Source of the DNA: Anthocerotibacter panamensis C109
GTDB lineage: Bacteria > Cyanobacteriota > Cyanobacteriia > Gloeobacterales > Anthocerotibacteraceae
Direction of reading: 5' to 3'
DNA length: 64,000 bases
Assembly (NCBI RefSeq): GCF_018389385.1
Contig: NZ_CP062698.1
Span: 1-64,000 of the forward strand
Below are positions 27,701 to 36,169 of this stretch, one piece after another (positions within the stretch are counted from its first letter, which is position 1; every line of letters starts with the position of its first letter). The position numbers and the translations under genes were made by a program. Under the pieces are notes generated by a model that was given only the letters and a program-made list of their open reading frames with translations, was not told the origin of the DNA and did not search any database.

Positions 27701-29191
27701 CTGCCAGCGCTGGGGCGGCAGGGGAATAAAGTGCTGCTCCCCCTCATAAATGGTGCGCTCAAAGGCGGCGAGCCCATCACAAGGACCAAAGTGGACATCC
27801 ATACCCACGATAGCGAGCCCGCTCAGGGCTGGACGCTGGACAGGGTTGACCTGAGTACCCCGGTCCTGCTCGAGGACGAGATGGGCGTTAGTTCCCCCAA
27901 AGCCAAAGGAGTTGACCGCACCTAGACGGGGGAAGCCGATCCAGGGCTGGGCTTGGTCTAGAATCTGTCCAGCCAAGGTTTTAGGGCCGGGGGTGGTCTG
28001 GATACCGGGGGTGGCCGGAAGCGTTCCCCGATTCAGGCTGAGGATCGTCTTGAGCACTCCAGCCATCCCAGCAGCGCTCATCAAATGACCGACATTGGCC
28101 TTGACGGCTCCGAGCCAGGGACGACCTCCGTGGCTACCAAAGAAGCTGGCAATAGAGTTAAGTTCTGTACCATCGCCCAGGGGTGTTCCGGTGGCGTGAC
28201 ACTCGACATACTGCACCTGTTGGGGACTCACATGGCTCCCGGCATAGGCTCGCATGAAAGCCAGCCGCTGCCCGCGCGGATTGGGGGCGAGCAGGTGGCG
28301 ACCACGACCATCATTAGCCAGCCCAATCCCCCGAATCACGGCCCAGACCCGGTCACCATCTCTAAGTGCATCGCTATAGCGCTTGAGGACCAACATCCCC
28401 GCCCCCTCCGCCACGGTCAATCCCCGCGAAGAACGACACAGCGGTTGGCTGATTTGGTTGTCGGGGTGGGACTGGATCTGCGAAAAGCCCACCGCCAGCA
28501 GCAGGGGATGGGCTGCGTTGACCGCCCCCGCCAGCATCAGGTCGCTTTGGTGAAACTGGAGGCTCCGGCAGGCCAAGTCAATGGCGTAGAGCGAAGAGGC
28601 ACAAGCCGCATCCAGAGCATAGCTCAGCCCCCCCAGCCCAAGAGCACGGGCGACAACCGTGGCGGTGTAGCCGGAGACGAGGGCGTTTTGGGGCAAAGGG
28701 GTGGGTACAGACTCCGTCAAGTTAAAGTCCTTCCGGTCCAACACTTCCTGTAAGGTGCTCTCTAGCACGCTGTGATAAAAGGGAGCAAAAAAATCATAGG
28801 AAGAGCGAGTCGGCAGCGAGAGTGACGCCAACACCAACCCACAGCGCTCCAGCGAACCCGGACTGCGGGGATAACCACTGTCTTGGAGTGCCTGCTTCGC
28901 AACAGAGAGAGACCATTGGTAGAGGGGATCTAGACGGGCGAGAAACTCGGCGGGGAGTTGGTAGCCCGTAGCAGTGAAGTGGAAGTTCCGAATGAAACCA
29001 CCCTTCAGGTAGTAGCAGCGGTCAGCCTTGCCTTTTTCCGGGTCGAAAAAGAGACTAGGATCAGCCCCGAAGTCCTGGGCTGTGGCTGGGGAGCGGCTGT
29101 CGCGGCCCGCGAGGAGATTCTGCCAGAATTGCTCCGGGTCAGTGGCTCCAGGAAAGAGGCACCCAAGACCAATGACAGCTATTTCCTCCAC
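24707..29191 (-). CDS. Lipid synthase subunit: KS - chain length factor - AT
   Basis: 1494 residues. Domain 1 (about 1-450) is a complete ketosynthase: Cys197 in DAACASSLYA, His in ECHATGTPLGDG, and KANVGHLMSAAG. Domain 2 (about 470-880) is a decayed ketosynthase acting as chain length factor: the catalytic Cys position is Glu (about 654, LLAEEHSAFKA), the HGTGT is gone (YIETCGRLHTG) and the third motif His is Tyr (QANIGYTHAAAG). Domain 3 (about 970-1330) is an acyltransferase with Ser1101 in GYSLGETSM. A 160-residue helical tail follows. The order KS-CLF-AT with a PfaD gene next door parallels thraustochytrid PUFA-synthase subunit B and heterocyst-glycolipid synthases. Overlaps the upstream KR-DH gene by 13 bp. 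Confidence 0.9.
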   Translation of the reverse strand: MEEIAVIGLGCLFPGATDPEQFWQNLLAGRDSRSPATAQDFGADPSLFFDPEKGKADRCYYLKGGFIRNFHFTATGYQLPAEFLARLDPLYQWSLSVAKQALQDSGYPRSPGSLERCGLVLASLSLPTRSSYDFFAPFYHSVLESTLQEVLDRKDFNLTESVPTPLPQNALVSGYTATVVARALGLGGLSYALDAACASSLYAIDLACRSLQFHQSDLMLAGAVNAAHPLLLAVGFSQIQSHPDNQISQPLCRSSRGLTVAEGAGMLVLKRYSDALRDGDRVWAVIRGIGLANDGRGRHLLAPNPRGQRLAFMRAYAGSHVSPQQVQYVECHATGTPLGDGTELNSIASFFGSHGGRPWLGAVKANVGHLMSAAGMAGVLKTILSLNRGTLPATPGIQTTPGPKTLAGQILDQAQPWIGFPRLGAVNSFGFGGTNAHLVLEQDRGTQVNPVQRPALSGLAIVGMDVHFGPCDGLAAFERTIYEGEQHFIPLPPQRWQGIDTERQLLEDYGLAQGSVPRGAYLADFDFDVLQFRTPLEDIAHLNPQQLLMLRVADRALQDAGLSKGAAVAVVIATGTELSLHRALARYHLPQKVTDALAQAGWTSPQPLTTLVQECLHPTASALEYVGMIGNILASRISSHWDFTGPAFTLLAEEHSAFKALECARLLLSTGEFEAVLVGAVDLAGGAEQVLLHHQLTQLTESPVGPVGEGAAAVVLKRPADARQANKRIYAVIDAIAAMSEPTDHPEEEAALACRHALAEAGVDPSWIGYIETCGRLHTGGLGLAQVYQTRPGLTCALGSVQANIGYTHAAAGLAGLVKTALCLYHRYLVAGPSPLPLTPDSPFYVPEEAQPWLLSSTAPIRVAALHGSGMDGACVHLILREEPQQVDTLRHRLDQQPLYLFPLSAQDQAELLAQLQGLQQTLTQGLPLPDLARQCYGVYRHRKAAYSLVLVAGDDQALGQQIQRALKGLPGAFAQKKDWKTPQGSYFSANPLGGEGNVAFVYPGAFNSYLGLGRTLLRLFPEGHRHLERMTNDPSGLLHEHYLYPRSQTPLTALQREEQEERFSADAVAMLESGIGFSVLCTALLGDYFGLRPQAAFGYSLGETSMFYALGIWDNIDASSARLRASPLLRTHLSGPKILVRAHWKLACEQGPDWWRTYVVMAPAPTVCAQVKAESRVYITHINTTEEVVIVGERQACERVIARLGCDTFQAPAHHVLHCDPMQGAYAELAALNTLPLGTVPPVTFYSSATYQPVPLDSQALGQTIGQGLCQQVDFPRLVRQVWEDGARIFVELGAGSTCSRWISEILQGQEHVTVSINKRGSDDHTSLIQLLAKLVAHQVPLDLSPLYPPPSPPAPRTLLKTVTLGGARIRDTLLARAASLKVALQVSASQPATSTESPIMITFQPPLTAQQPTPAALTAQPQASPTTYEGLHSNLMLATQAHITFLRSRNQSLQQLGALLMMHLDLCQEALQADHPEAVPEQSSSVAWSRSR

Positions 29192-31584
29192 CCGTCACCT
29201 CCTTTGGATACAGCAGGGACCGGAGCGATTTGGGCTTGCCGTTGAGCGGCGGTTTGGGCGAAGAGTTCACGCAGGTAATCGCCCCTGGTAAACGCCCCTT
29301 CGTGTAAGCGTATATAGATGTTGCCGGTGGCATCATGGGCGATGACATCTGCGACAAGTTCACTTGGGGTCTGGTTACGCACTTCTACCGAAACGTAGAA
29401 GGTCTCATCCCAGGGCAAGGGGCGGAACTGCTCTAGCAGCGGAATCCGCGACGGCAGCCCCCCTGTCGCCAAGTAATGCTGCGTGTAGATCAAGACCGGG
29501 TGCAAGGAAACGTCGGCAGTATAGGGATTGAATGTCCGCACCGGGAACTGGCCTTGCATCTGGTCTGAGAGCGCCGGAAGTCGGCACTGGACGGTAATCT
29601 TTTCAGCGCTGAGGTTGAGGATCTGCTGCACCCCGGCCAGACTGGGACCATGAAATAGGATGCCCCGGTCGTAGAGGTCCGACCCGTCCTGGAGGTGGGT
29701 TTCTGCTAGATCAAGCGCGGGGTAGTGGGAAGCCTCCGGGACTTGACGCACCAAATGGACTGTGCCCTTGTAGTGGTAAAGGGTTTTGCCCTGTTCGTTG
29801 ATACTCCAGAGGGTTGCCCGGAAAACCACAGTATCTTCCTGGGCGGCTGCCTCCAGATCGAGGGTAAATTCCTGGGGCTGTAGTTTGGTAAACACTATGC
29901 CCTTGAGCAAACGAGCGTCACTGTAGCGAAAGAACGTATAGCCCGGACACAACTGTTCGCAACTGTGAATGACCCATGCGCTCGCGCAGGTAAAGGGCAA
30001 AACCAGATGCTCTCCCAAGCGGTGATCGTCCAGAAAAGGATTATCTATCGGATTGAGGACGCGGCGGATGCGGACCTTGGGCGGGAGGTCGGGATGGGGC
30101 AATGCCCTTAAGGGACTGCCGAGCACCACTTGGCAGGGGCCATCAGCCACCAGTTCTGCTAGCAAAAGCCGCGTGCCCACCGCTACTGGAAGGACTGCGA
30201 TATTGCGCTCTTCAAAAAGTTTTTTGAGTTCCGGGGTCACCATTCCGCTCGCCCATGGCCCCCAATTGATAGCGATGATTCGACAGTCGGGAAGCTGCGC
30301 TTTGAGCCTGTAGGCGGTTTTGTTGAGTACTTCATTTGCCATGGCATAGTCTGCCTGACCGACATTGCCATAAAAGCCCGCCACCGAGGAAAACAGAACC
30401 ACGTATTTGAGCGGGGGATGGGAGATAGTAGCGAGCAGATTATGCAAACCCCGCACCTTGACGCCAAAAACCTTAGTGAAGTCTTGGAGCGTTTTTTTCT
30501 CGATCAAGCGGTCGGCTAGCTCCCCCGCTCCATGAAGAATTCCAGTGACCGGACCTAGGCGGGCGACTGCCGGGGCAATCAACGCTTGCAGTCGCGGGTC
30601 GGTCACATCGGCACAGACATATTCCGCCTGTCCTCCAGCTTGGGCGATAGCCTGCAAGGTCTGTGCAATGGCCCGCTCACTCTGGATGCGTCGGAAGACC
30701 TCCTGGACCTGCATTGGTTTGGGATGGTCCCCGCTGGCCCGAAGTTCGGTGACAATATGCTGCTTGAGCGCCGCTTCATCCAGACATCCTTTGCTCCAAG
30801 CAGGTTCGGGTGACCGGGGCGAGCGACCCAGCAGAATAAAGCGTGCACGGTAGCGCTCAGCCATCTGCACCACACACTGAGCTGTGATTCCTTTTGCCCC
30901 CCCACTCACCAAAAAGACCTCGCTGGGCTGAAGTCCGGCTCCTCCCTGGGGAATAGGGGCGGGGCTACCGACTAGGGTTGCGCGTTCTGTGGGCGTATAG
31001 GCAATCTCAACTGTCAGCCGATCTGGGTCATAGAATTCGCCCAAAATACACTTCACGACAGCCTGGGACGAGAGTTCTGGGCTCAGGTCCAGCGCCCGAC
31101 AGAAGACCGCACCCCACTCCTGGTTAAGGGTCTTGGTCAGGCCGAAGCAAGCTCCCGCCAAAGGATCGTAGCCCTGCCCGGTCAAACCGAAGCGACCGTC
31201 GAGGCGCGTCACCGTAAGAAAGCTACTGCGTCCTCCAGGCACGGCGTTGTGGAGGGGGTCCTTGAGGTGTTTGGCTAGCAAGAAGAGGTGGCTGAGGAGC
31301 GCCTGCTGATCCACGGGCAAGTGGCTGGCTGGGTGGAGGTGAATCAAGGCTCCGATAGGTCCGAACGCCTGAGTGATGGTCGCCAGTTGCTGCTGGAGAT
31401 GCTCTTCCTGCATATCCGCCAGTGAAACTGTGGGAACCGTGGAAGTCAGCGGCGTGGGTTGGGGGACCACAGCCCTCGGGAAGCGCAGCATCACCGGGTG
31501 CCAGCCCCGTTCGGCTAGGGCCTGAGCCACAGCAACGGAAGTAGCGCAGCCGTCATCGGTGATCAGACAAACACGGGGGGCCAT
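29179..31584 (-). CDS. Lipid synthase subunit: ketoreductase - dehydratase
   Basis: 801 residues from the ATG at 31584, which has GGAG nine bases ahead; upstream TTG and ATG codons are alternatives. A structural half (about 1-215) precedes the NADPH-dependent ketoreductase: FLVSGGAKGITAQCV nucleotide loop, LFSSVAGFYGNVGQADYAMA with catalytic Tyr413, then INWGPWASGM. After about residue 505 comes a hotdog dehydratase with the catalytic His521 in HRLGEHLVLP and a second hotdog-like half with LHPVLIYTQHY. It reduces and dehydrates beta-ketoacyl intermediates, and the enoyl step is left to the PfaD protein. Second gene of the leftward operon. Confidence 0.88.
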   Translation of the reverse strand: MAPRVCLITDDGCATSVAVAQALAERGWHPVMLRFPRAVVPQPTPLTSTVPTVSLADMQEEHLQQQLATITQAFGPIGALIHLHPASHLPVDQQALLSHLFLLAKHLKDPLHNAVPGGRSSFLTVTRLDGRFGLTGQGYDPLAGACFGLTKTLNQEWGAVFCRALDLSPELSSQAVVKCILGEFYDPDRLTVEIAYTPTERATLVGSPAPIPQGGAGLQPSEVFLVSGGAKGITAQCVVQMAERYRARFILLGRSPRSPEPAWSKGCLDEAALKQHIVTELRASGDHPKPMQVQEVFRRIQSERAIAQTLQAIAQAGGQAEYVCADVTDPRLQALIAPAVARLGPVTGILHGAGELADRLIEKKTLQDFTKVFGVKVRGLHNLLATISHPPLKYVVLFSSVAGFYGNVGQADYAMANEVLNKTAYRLKAQLPDCRIIAINWGPWASGMVTPELKKLFEERNIAVLPVAVGTRLLLAELVADGPCQVVLGSPLRALPHPDLPPKVRIRRVLNPIDNPFLDDHRLGEHLVLPFTCASAWVIHSCEQLCPGYTFFRYSDARLLKGIVFTKLQPQEFTLDLEAAAQEDTVVFRATLWSINEQGKTLYHYKGTVHLVRQVPEASHYPALDLAETHLQDGSDLYDRGILFHGPSLAGVQQILNLSAEKITVQCRLPALSDQMQGQFPVRTFNPYTADVSLHPVLIYTQHYLATGGLPSRIPLLEQFRPLPWDETFYVSVEVRNQTPSELVADVIAHDATGNIYIRLHEGAFTRGDYLRELFAQTAAQRQAQIAPVPAVSKGGDGWRK

Positions 31585-31667
31585 CAGAGTCATCTCCAAA
31601 GTGTCTGGCGGCGGGAGCGGCTTCAGCGCGACCAGAAAGCGCTGAATATTCGCTGGGAGGGAAGGCT

Positions 31668-34600
31668 CTAGGGCGTCAACCCCCGTTTTTTTTTTGCATC
31701 GGCGGCCTGCCCCCGATGGCTCATATATCCGGCGATCTGGGTAAGCGTCCGCAGTTCGGTCAGTTCGGCTGACTGAACTGGCGGGGTTTCGGGGAAGCGT
31801 TCCTGGAGTGCTCCGAGGATTTCCACCCGCTTGATAGAGTCAACCCCCAAATCCGCTTCCAGGTCCATCTCTAGGTCGAGTGTTTCGATGGGATAGCCTG
31901 TTTTGTCGCTGATGATCTCCAGGAGGGCCTGAGCATAGGGGCTAGTGGCTAGCAGTGTTGGCTGAGGGGATTGGATAGGGACTGGCTGGGTGGGGACTGG
32001 CTCAGCAGGGGGGATGGCGCACGGAGTCACCGATTGTGCGCTTACTTCTGTCTGGAGCAGTGGAGTATCGGTGAAGATAGGGGCAGCAGCAGACCAGACT
32101 GGGGCTTCAGCAACCTTGGTGGGAGGTGCATCTACAACGCTGGGGGCTGACCAGCCTCCCTGCTGTACCTGCTGAAAAAACTCCCCTGCCTGTTCCACCT
32201 GCTGGTTGAGGAATTGCGTATGCATGCGCAGGGTATCGCCCTGGTAGCGGTGTAGATGGGTTAAGCTTTGCTCCCAGCTTTCTAGCACTGGCTGGCCCGA
32301 CCCATCTGATGGTAAAACGGCGCGTTGCTGACGTAGTAATTGGAAGAAGATCTTCGCATACTCGGCCTGTTGACTCAGGTATTGCTCATGCGCCTGGAGG
32401 GCCAGACGCTGCTGATTACTGAAATAGGCCAAGCTGCGCTCAAAGGCGTGCAGGGCCTGCTGCGTCGAGGATTGCACGGGTAGTGTCTCCGGTCTGAGTG
32501 GGTGATCAGTCAGGGAACTAGGCAGGGCCTCTGAAGGACTGGCAGGCCGACGATTGGGGACTGCGGAACTCGAGTCTGCGGGAGTATCCCGATTGTGGGG
32601 AGGCTGGTCAGGGGCTGGGTGGTGACCGTTGTGGATGGGCGTGGGGGGTTCAGGGCTGTGAGAACCGTTGGGCGTAGTGCTACGCCCATTAGAACTTGAG
32701 GAAGAAGGTTCGTTGTTAGGAGCCACAGTGGTCTGAAATACGTCTGCTAGAGCACGTTCAAAAGCAACCCTAGTCTGCTCACTGACATAGTTGGTGGCAT
32801 TCATCGCAAGGCTCATCCCCTTCTTCTTGAGCGGCGCGGCGGTCCGTTCAGCCTGATAGGTGTCTGGGTCACTCAGGGCGAGCCCCGCCACCCGCAACTG
32901 AACTAGGGCTTCACTCAACTGTTGGTCACTGGCCTTCTGGCTGCTGCTATTGAGTGCCACCGCCACGTAGGGGCGTTCGCCCAGGATGCTGCGGACCAGA
33001 CTAGTCAAGACCTTGCGCGGCCCGCACTCGATAAAATAGCGCCCGCCCGCAGCATAAAGATTCTCGATCATCTCCTGGAACCGGACGGGCTGGAGCACCT
33101 GCTGCTCCAAGAGCCTGCGCACTGCCTGCGTCTCCACTGGATAAGGTCGGGCCGTCACATTGGAGTAGACTTTGGCCCCAAACTCCCGAAAAGAAACTGT
33201 TTCGAGCACCCGCGCGAAACTTTGGGCGGCATAGGCGACCCGAGGTGTGTGAAAAGCGGCAGCAACGGGCAAGCGAGCCACTTTGTAGCCCGCTTGGCTC
33301 AGCCGTTGCTCAAGGCGGTCGAGCTGGGGCTTGGGTCCGGCTACCACCGTCTGGTCGGGGGCATTAAAATTGGCGAGGACCACTTCCGGGAAACCCTGGA
33401 CTACGTGCTCCACCACCCCAGCCTGCGCCTTGACAGCTAGCATCCCTCCACAGTCGCAGCCTTCGGGCGGAGCGAGCGCTGCACCGCGAGCCTTAGCCAG
33501 TTGGAAGTATTCCTGGTCGCTGAGTGCCCCACTCGCCCAGAGGGCTGTCAGTTCACCAAAGCTGTGCCCTGCTACAAAGTCCGGCTGGAGTCCTGCTTGT
33601 TGCGCCAGTTTGTAGAGTCCCAGGCTGAGGATCCCGATGGCCGGTTGGGCGAATTCGGTACGCTGTAAATCTGCCCTGCACTGTTCCTCGCGGCCTGCAT
33701 CATAGAGCGCGACCGGGAAAACCCGGCTGGAGAGCGCAGGCTGTCCATCCTCCATAAACAAACGGTCTAGGCGACTATAATCCTGGCGCAGATTCGGGAA
33801 GCTGTTGAGCAATTCCCGGCCCATCCCGAGGTACTGAGACCCCTGCCCCGGAAAAAGGGCGACTACCTTGCCTGTCTCCAAGCTCGTCCGGCGGTAGTAG
33901 ACTCCCCGTGGATGTTCCCAGGCTGGGGTGCTTAGCTGGTCAGCCAAAGTATCCAAGGCGATCTGCAACAGCGTCTGGGCTTCTGCCAGAGATGTGACCA
34001 CAAAACCTAGGCGGGCGCACTCAGGCGAGACCGTCGCGCTCTGCCCCAGAGCGACCAAGGCACGGTAACTCTCTGTCGTCTGCAACTGCTCCAGGGTCTT
34101 GCGGCAGTGAGCCAGTAACTGCTCTGGGTCTGGGGCATGTAACAGAATGGGCCGGGGAAAGGGGTGTATGCGGTAGGCGCGGTCATGCTCCGCGCTATAC
34201 TCTTCCAGGACGACATGGTAGTTGGTCCCGCCAAAGCCAAAGGAACTGACCCCCGCCCGCCGGATCTCCCCGGGGCTGATCCAAGGCTTGGCCTGGACAT
34301 TGAGATAAAAGGCGGATTCCTCCAGACCCAACTGTGGATTGGGGCGGGTGATATTGATCGTAGGGGGCAAGACTTTATGGTAGAGAGCGAGTGCTGTTTT
34401 GATTAGGCTGGCGGCCCCGGCAGCGGCCTTGGTGTGTCCAATCTGCGACTTGACGCTACCCAGGGCCACCGTGCGCTCCGGGCAACCCGCCGCCTTAAAA
34501 CTGTGGGCTAGGGCTGTAAACTCACAGACATCCCCCGCTACAGTCCCGGTCCCATGGGCTTCGACGAGACCGATACCTGTCAACCCCAAGCCCGCCTCTT

Positions 34601-35612
34601 GATAAGCCCGCTTCAATGCCCGAGCCTGCCCTTCCCAGCGGGGTGCGTAAATACTCTTGTGGCGACCATCGCTAGCTGACCCGACCCCCCGGATAGTGGC
34701 ATAGATACGATCCCCATCGCGCTCGGCATCCTCCAGCCGCTTGAGGACCAACATCCCAATGCCCTCTCCGGCAATCATGCCGTCAGCATCCTGGTCAAAG
34801 GGCCGCGCCTGCTGCTTTTTAGAAAAGGCGGGCGTCTTGCTGAAGCTCATGTAGATAAGGATGGAATTGTCTGTGTCTACCCCACCAGTGATCATCATGT
34901 CGCAGCGGTGGCTGTTTAACTCGTCTACAGCCTGACGCACGGCGCTCAGAGAACTGGCACAGGCTGCATCCACCGTACAGTTGGCCCCACCTAGGTCAAG
35001 ACGGTTGGCAATCCGCCCCGCCACGACATTGCTCAGCCAGCCAGGGAAGGAACTCTCCTGCCAGCCCACATAGGCCAGTTTCATCTTGGCAATGACCCGC
35101 GCGACATCAGCATCGCTTAGACCACTACTCTTGAGGACTTTACGCCACACCGGGTCTTGCAGACGGATCATCAAGGGCCGCAACAACTGCAAAGCCCCTC
35201 CGACTACCCCCAAAATCACCCCGGTGCGCTCCCGAATCTGTGCTGAGGACTGGGCGTATCCAGCGTTCTGGAGGGCTTCTTTAGCTACCACCAAACTCAA
35301 TAACTGGGCTACGTCTGTCGCTTCCAGGATATTGGGGGGGAGCCCAAATTCGACTGGGTCAAAATCTACCTCTGGAATAAACCCGCCTTTGTGGCAGTAG
35401 GTCTTGTCGGGAGCCTTGGGGTCTGGGTCGTAATAATCGTCGATGTTCCAACGTGAGGGGGGTACGTCCGTAATGCAGTCGATCCCCTTGAGGATATTTC
35501 CCCAGTACTCCTCCAACGTCCGCGCTTGGGCAAACAGCGCCGCCATACCGACAATGGCGATGGGTCCACCAGGCTGGGTCCGGTCACTCTTGGTCAATGC
35601 CTCAGCTTCCAT
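31668..35612 (-). CDS. Lipid synthase subunit: KS - AT - ACP (PfaA/HglE-like)
   Basis: 1314 residues from the ATG at 35612, chosen because GGAGG lies eight bases upstream; a TTG 13 codons earlier is possible. KS at about 15-450 with Cys218 (DAACASSLSAVR), EAHGTGTVAGD and KSQIGHTKAAAG. AT at about 590-890 with Ser684 in AGHSFGELTALW. A Pro/Ser-rich linker (about 980-1060), two helical repeats (SLAYFSNQQRLALQAHEQYL and SLTHLHRYQGDTLRMHTQFL) and one ACP with Ser1259 in GVDSIKRVEIL, the motif typical of PUFA-synthase ACPs. Canonical PfaA carries several ACPs, so one copy is few. First gene of the operon; it extends acyl chains with malonyl units. Confidence 0.92.
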   Translation of the reverse strand: MEAEALTKSDRTQPGGPIAIVGMAALFAQARTLEEYWGNILKGIDCITDVPPSRWNIDDYYDPDPKAPDKTYCHKGGFIPEVDFDPVEFGLPPNILEATDVAQLLSLVVAKEALQNAGYAQSSAQIRERTGVILGVVGGALQLLRPLMIRLQDPVWRKVLKSSGLSDADVARVIAKMKLAYVGWQESSFPGWLSNVVAGRIANRLDLGGANCTVDAACASSLSAVRQAVDELNSHRCDMMITGGVDTDNSILIYMSFSKTPAFSKKQQARPFDQDADGMIAGEGIGMLVLKRLEDAERDGDRIYATIRGVGSASDGRHKSIYAPRWEGQARALKRAYQEAGLGLTGIGLVEAHGTGTVAGDVCEFTALAHSFKAAGCPERTVALGSVKSQIGHTKAAAGAASLIKTALALYHKVLPPTINITRPNPQLGLEESAFYLNVQAKPWISPGEIRRAGVSSFGFGGTNYHVVLEEYSAEHDRAYRIHPFPRPILLHAPDPEQLLAHCRKTLEQLQTTESYRALVALGQSATVSPECARLGFVVTSLAEAQTLLQIALDTLADQLSTPAWEHPRGVYYRRTSLETGKVVALFPGQGSQYLGMGRELLNSFPNLRQDYSRLDRLFMEDGQPALSSRVFPVALYDAGREEQCRADLQRTEFAQPAIGILSLGLYKLAQQAGLQPDFVAGHSFGELTALWASGALSDQEYFQLAKARGAALAPPEGCDCGGMLAVKAQAGVVEHVVQGFPEVVLANFNAPDQTVVAGPKPQLDRLEQRLSQAGYKVARLPVAAAFHTPRVAYAAQSFARVLETVSFREFGAKVYSNVTARPYPVETQAVRRLLEQQVLQPVRFQEMIENLYAAGGRYFIECGPRKVLTSLVRSILGERPYVAVALNSSSQKASDQQLSEALVQLRVAGLALSDPDTYQAERTAAPLKKKGMSLAMNATNYVSEQTRVAFERALADVFQTTVAPNNEPSSSSSNGRSTTPNGSHSPEPPTPIHNGHHPAPDQPPHNRDTPADSSSAVPNRRPASPSEALPSSLTDHPLRPETLPVQSSTQQALHAFERSLAYFSNQQRLALQAHEQYLSQQAEYAKIFFQLLRQQRAVLPSDGSGQPVLESWEQSLTHLHRYQGDTLRMHTQFLNQQVEQAGEFFQQVQQGGWSAPSVVDAPPTKVAEAPVWSAAAPIFTDTPLLQTEVSAQSVTPCAIPPAEPVPTQPVPIQSPQPTLLATSPYAQALLEIISDKTGYPIETLDLEMDLEADLGVDSIKRVEILGALQERFPETPPVQSAELTELRTLTQIAGYMSHRGQAADAKKKRGLTP

Positions 35613-35828
35613 CGCAATAACCTCCATGCCATAGGGGAATCTCTCACCCAATCCGTCAGGGACATAACACGGTCACCAAACCCCGCGCACAGACAAGCCA
35701 CGGCTAAGTTGAATCGGGTGGCGAACGCGGACGGTGGTTCAAAACTTATTATGAAAACTCTTTCTCCACAGCATGGACAGGGATCATGCATGTGTGGGAA
35801 GTAGTCTTCGGGCTCTTTTGATGCCCAC

Positions 35829-35858
35829 ATAATATGAGCGCTTCCTCGGATATGTCAA
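35829..35858 (-). promoter_or_regulatory. Promoter of the leftward lipid-synthase operon
   Basis: On the minus strand a perfect -35 TTGACA (35858-35853), an 18-bp spacer and -10 TATTAT (35834-35829) form a strong sigma70-type promoter. Transcription should begin near 35822, giving a leader of about 210 nt before the ATG at 35612, long enough to carry regulation. Confidence 0.65.
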
Positions 35859-36072
35859 GGAATTTTTCGAGTGTTGCGTCTCATTCGCCACTAAAATACA
35901 GTTTCTAGAAAACTCGTAAAACAAGTATTAAACTAATCAACTAGACAGAAGGATATTTTTTCCCTCGAAAGCCATGGTGAAAATGCTCTTGTAGAGCGAC
36001 TTTTAGGCTCTGCTGTCCGTAGAATTACGAGGACTCATATTTTTATGCAGTTGAGCAATATTTAAAATTTAC

Positions 36073-36113
36073 TTGCCATTTTCCTTAAAAATTTGATAAA
36101 ACCCTCATATAAA
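36073..36113 (+). promoter_or_regulatory. Candidate promoter of the rightward PKS operon
   Basis: TTGCCA (36073-36078), 17 bp, ATAAAA (36096-36101) is an acceptable sigma70-type match, and TATAAA (36108-36113) lies just beyond. Either would give a 50-65 nt leader before the ATG at 36170. The AT-rich setting makes chance matches likely, so the confidence is low. Confidence 0.3.
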
Positions 36114-36169
36114 GTACGCATGAATGTGAAAGTCCGATACGTAGCTTTACGCAAGCAAAGGGGGCAGCT

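Larger units (their letters stand above)
35652..36169. other. AT-rich divergent intergenic region of the lipid locus
   Basis: This 518-bp gap separates the two divergent operons and is clearly richer in A+T than its surroundings. It holds the leftward promoter, the leftward leader, and a 10-bp perfect palindrome TTTCTAGAAA (35902-35911) that could be an operator. No protein-coding gene is supported here. Shared control of both operons from this gap is an inference. Confidence 0.5.

Noticed and set aside
22796-35612. Reading the leftward operon as a heterocyst-glycolipid cluster
   Set aside because: The domain set is similar, but HglB/HetM thioester reductase, HglT glycosyltransferase and the DevBCA/HglHI partners are absent.
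22796-35612. Reading the leftward operon as a standard omega-3 PUFA synthase
   Set aside because: One ACP instead of several, KR-DH split from PfaA, AT joined to KS-CLF, and a sulfotransferase operon alongside; the parts are shared but the assembly differs.
35594-35830. 78-codon minus-strand frame with a CPCC motif before the KS-AT-ACP gene
   Set aside because: Its ATG lies inside the -10 box of the best promoter, so the transcript would start beyond it; it also overlaps the well-supported gene start and lacks a well-placed ribosome site.
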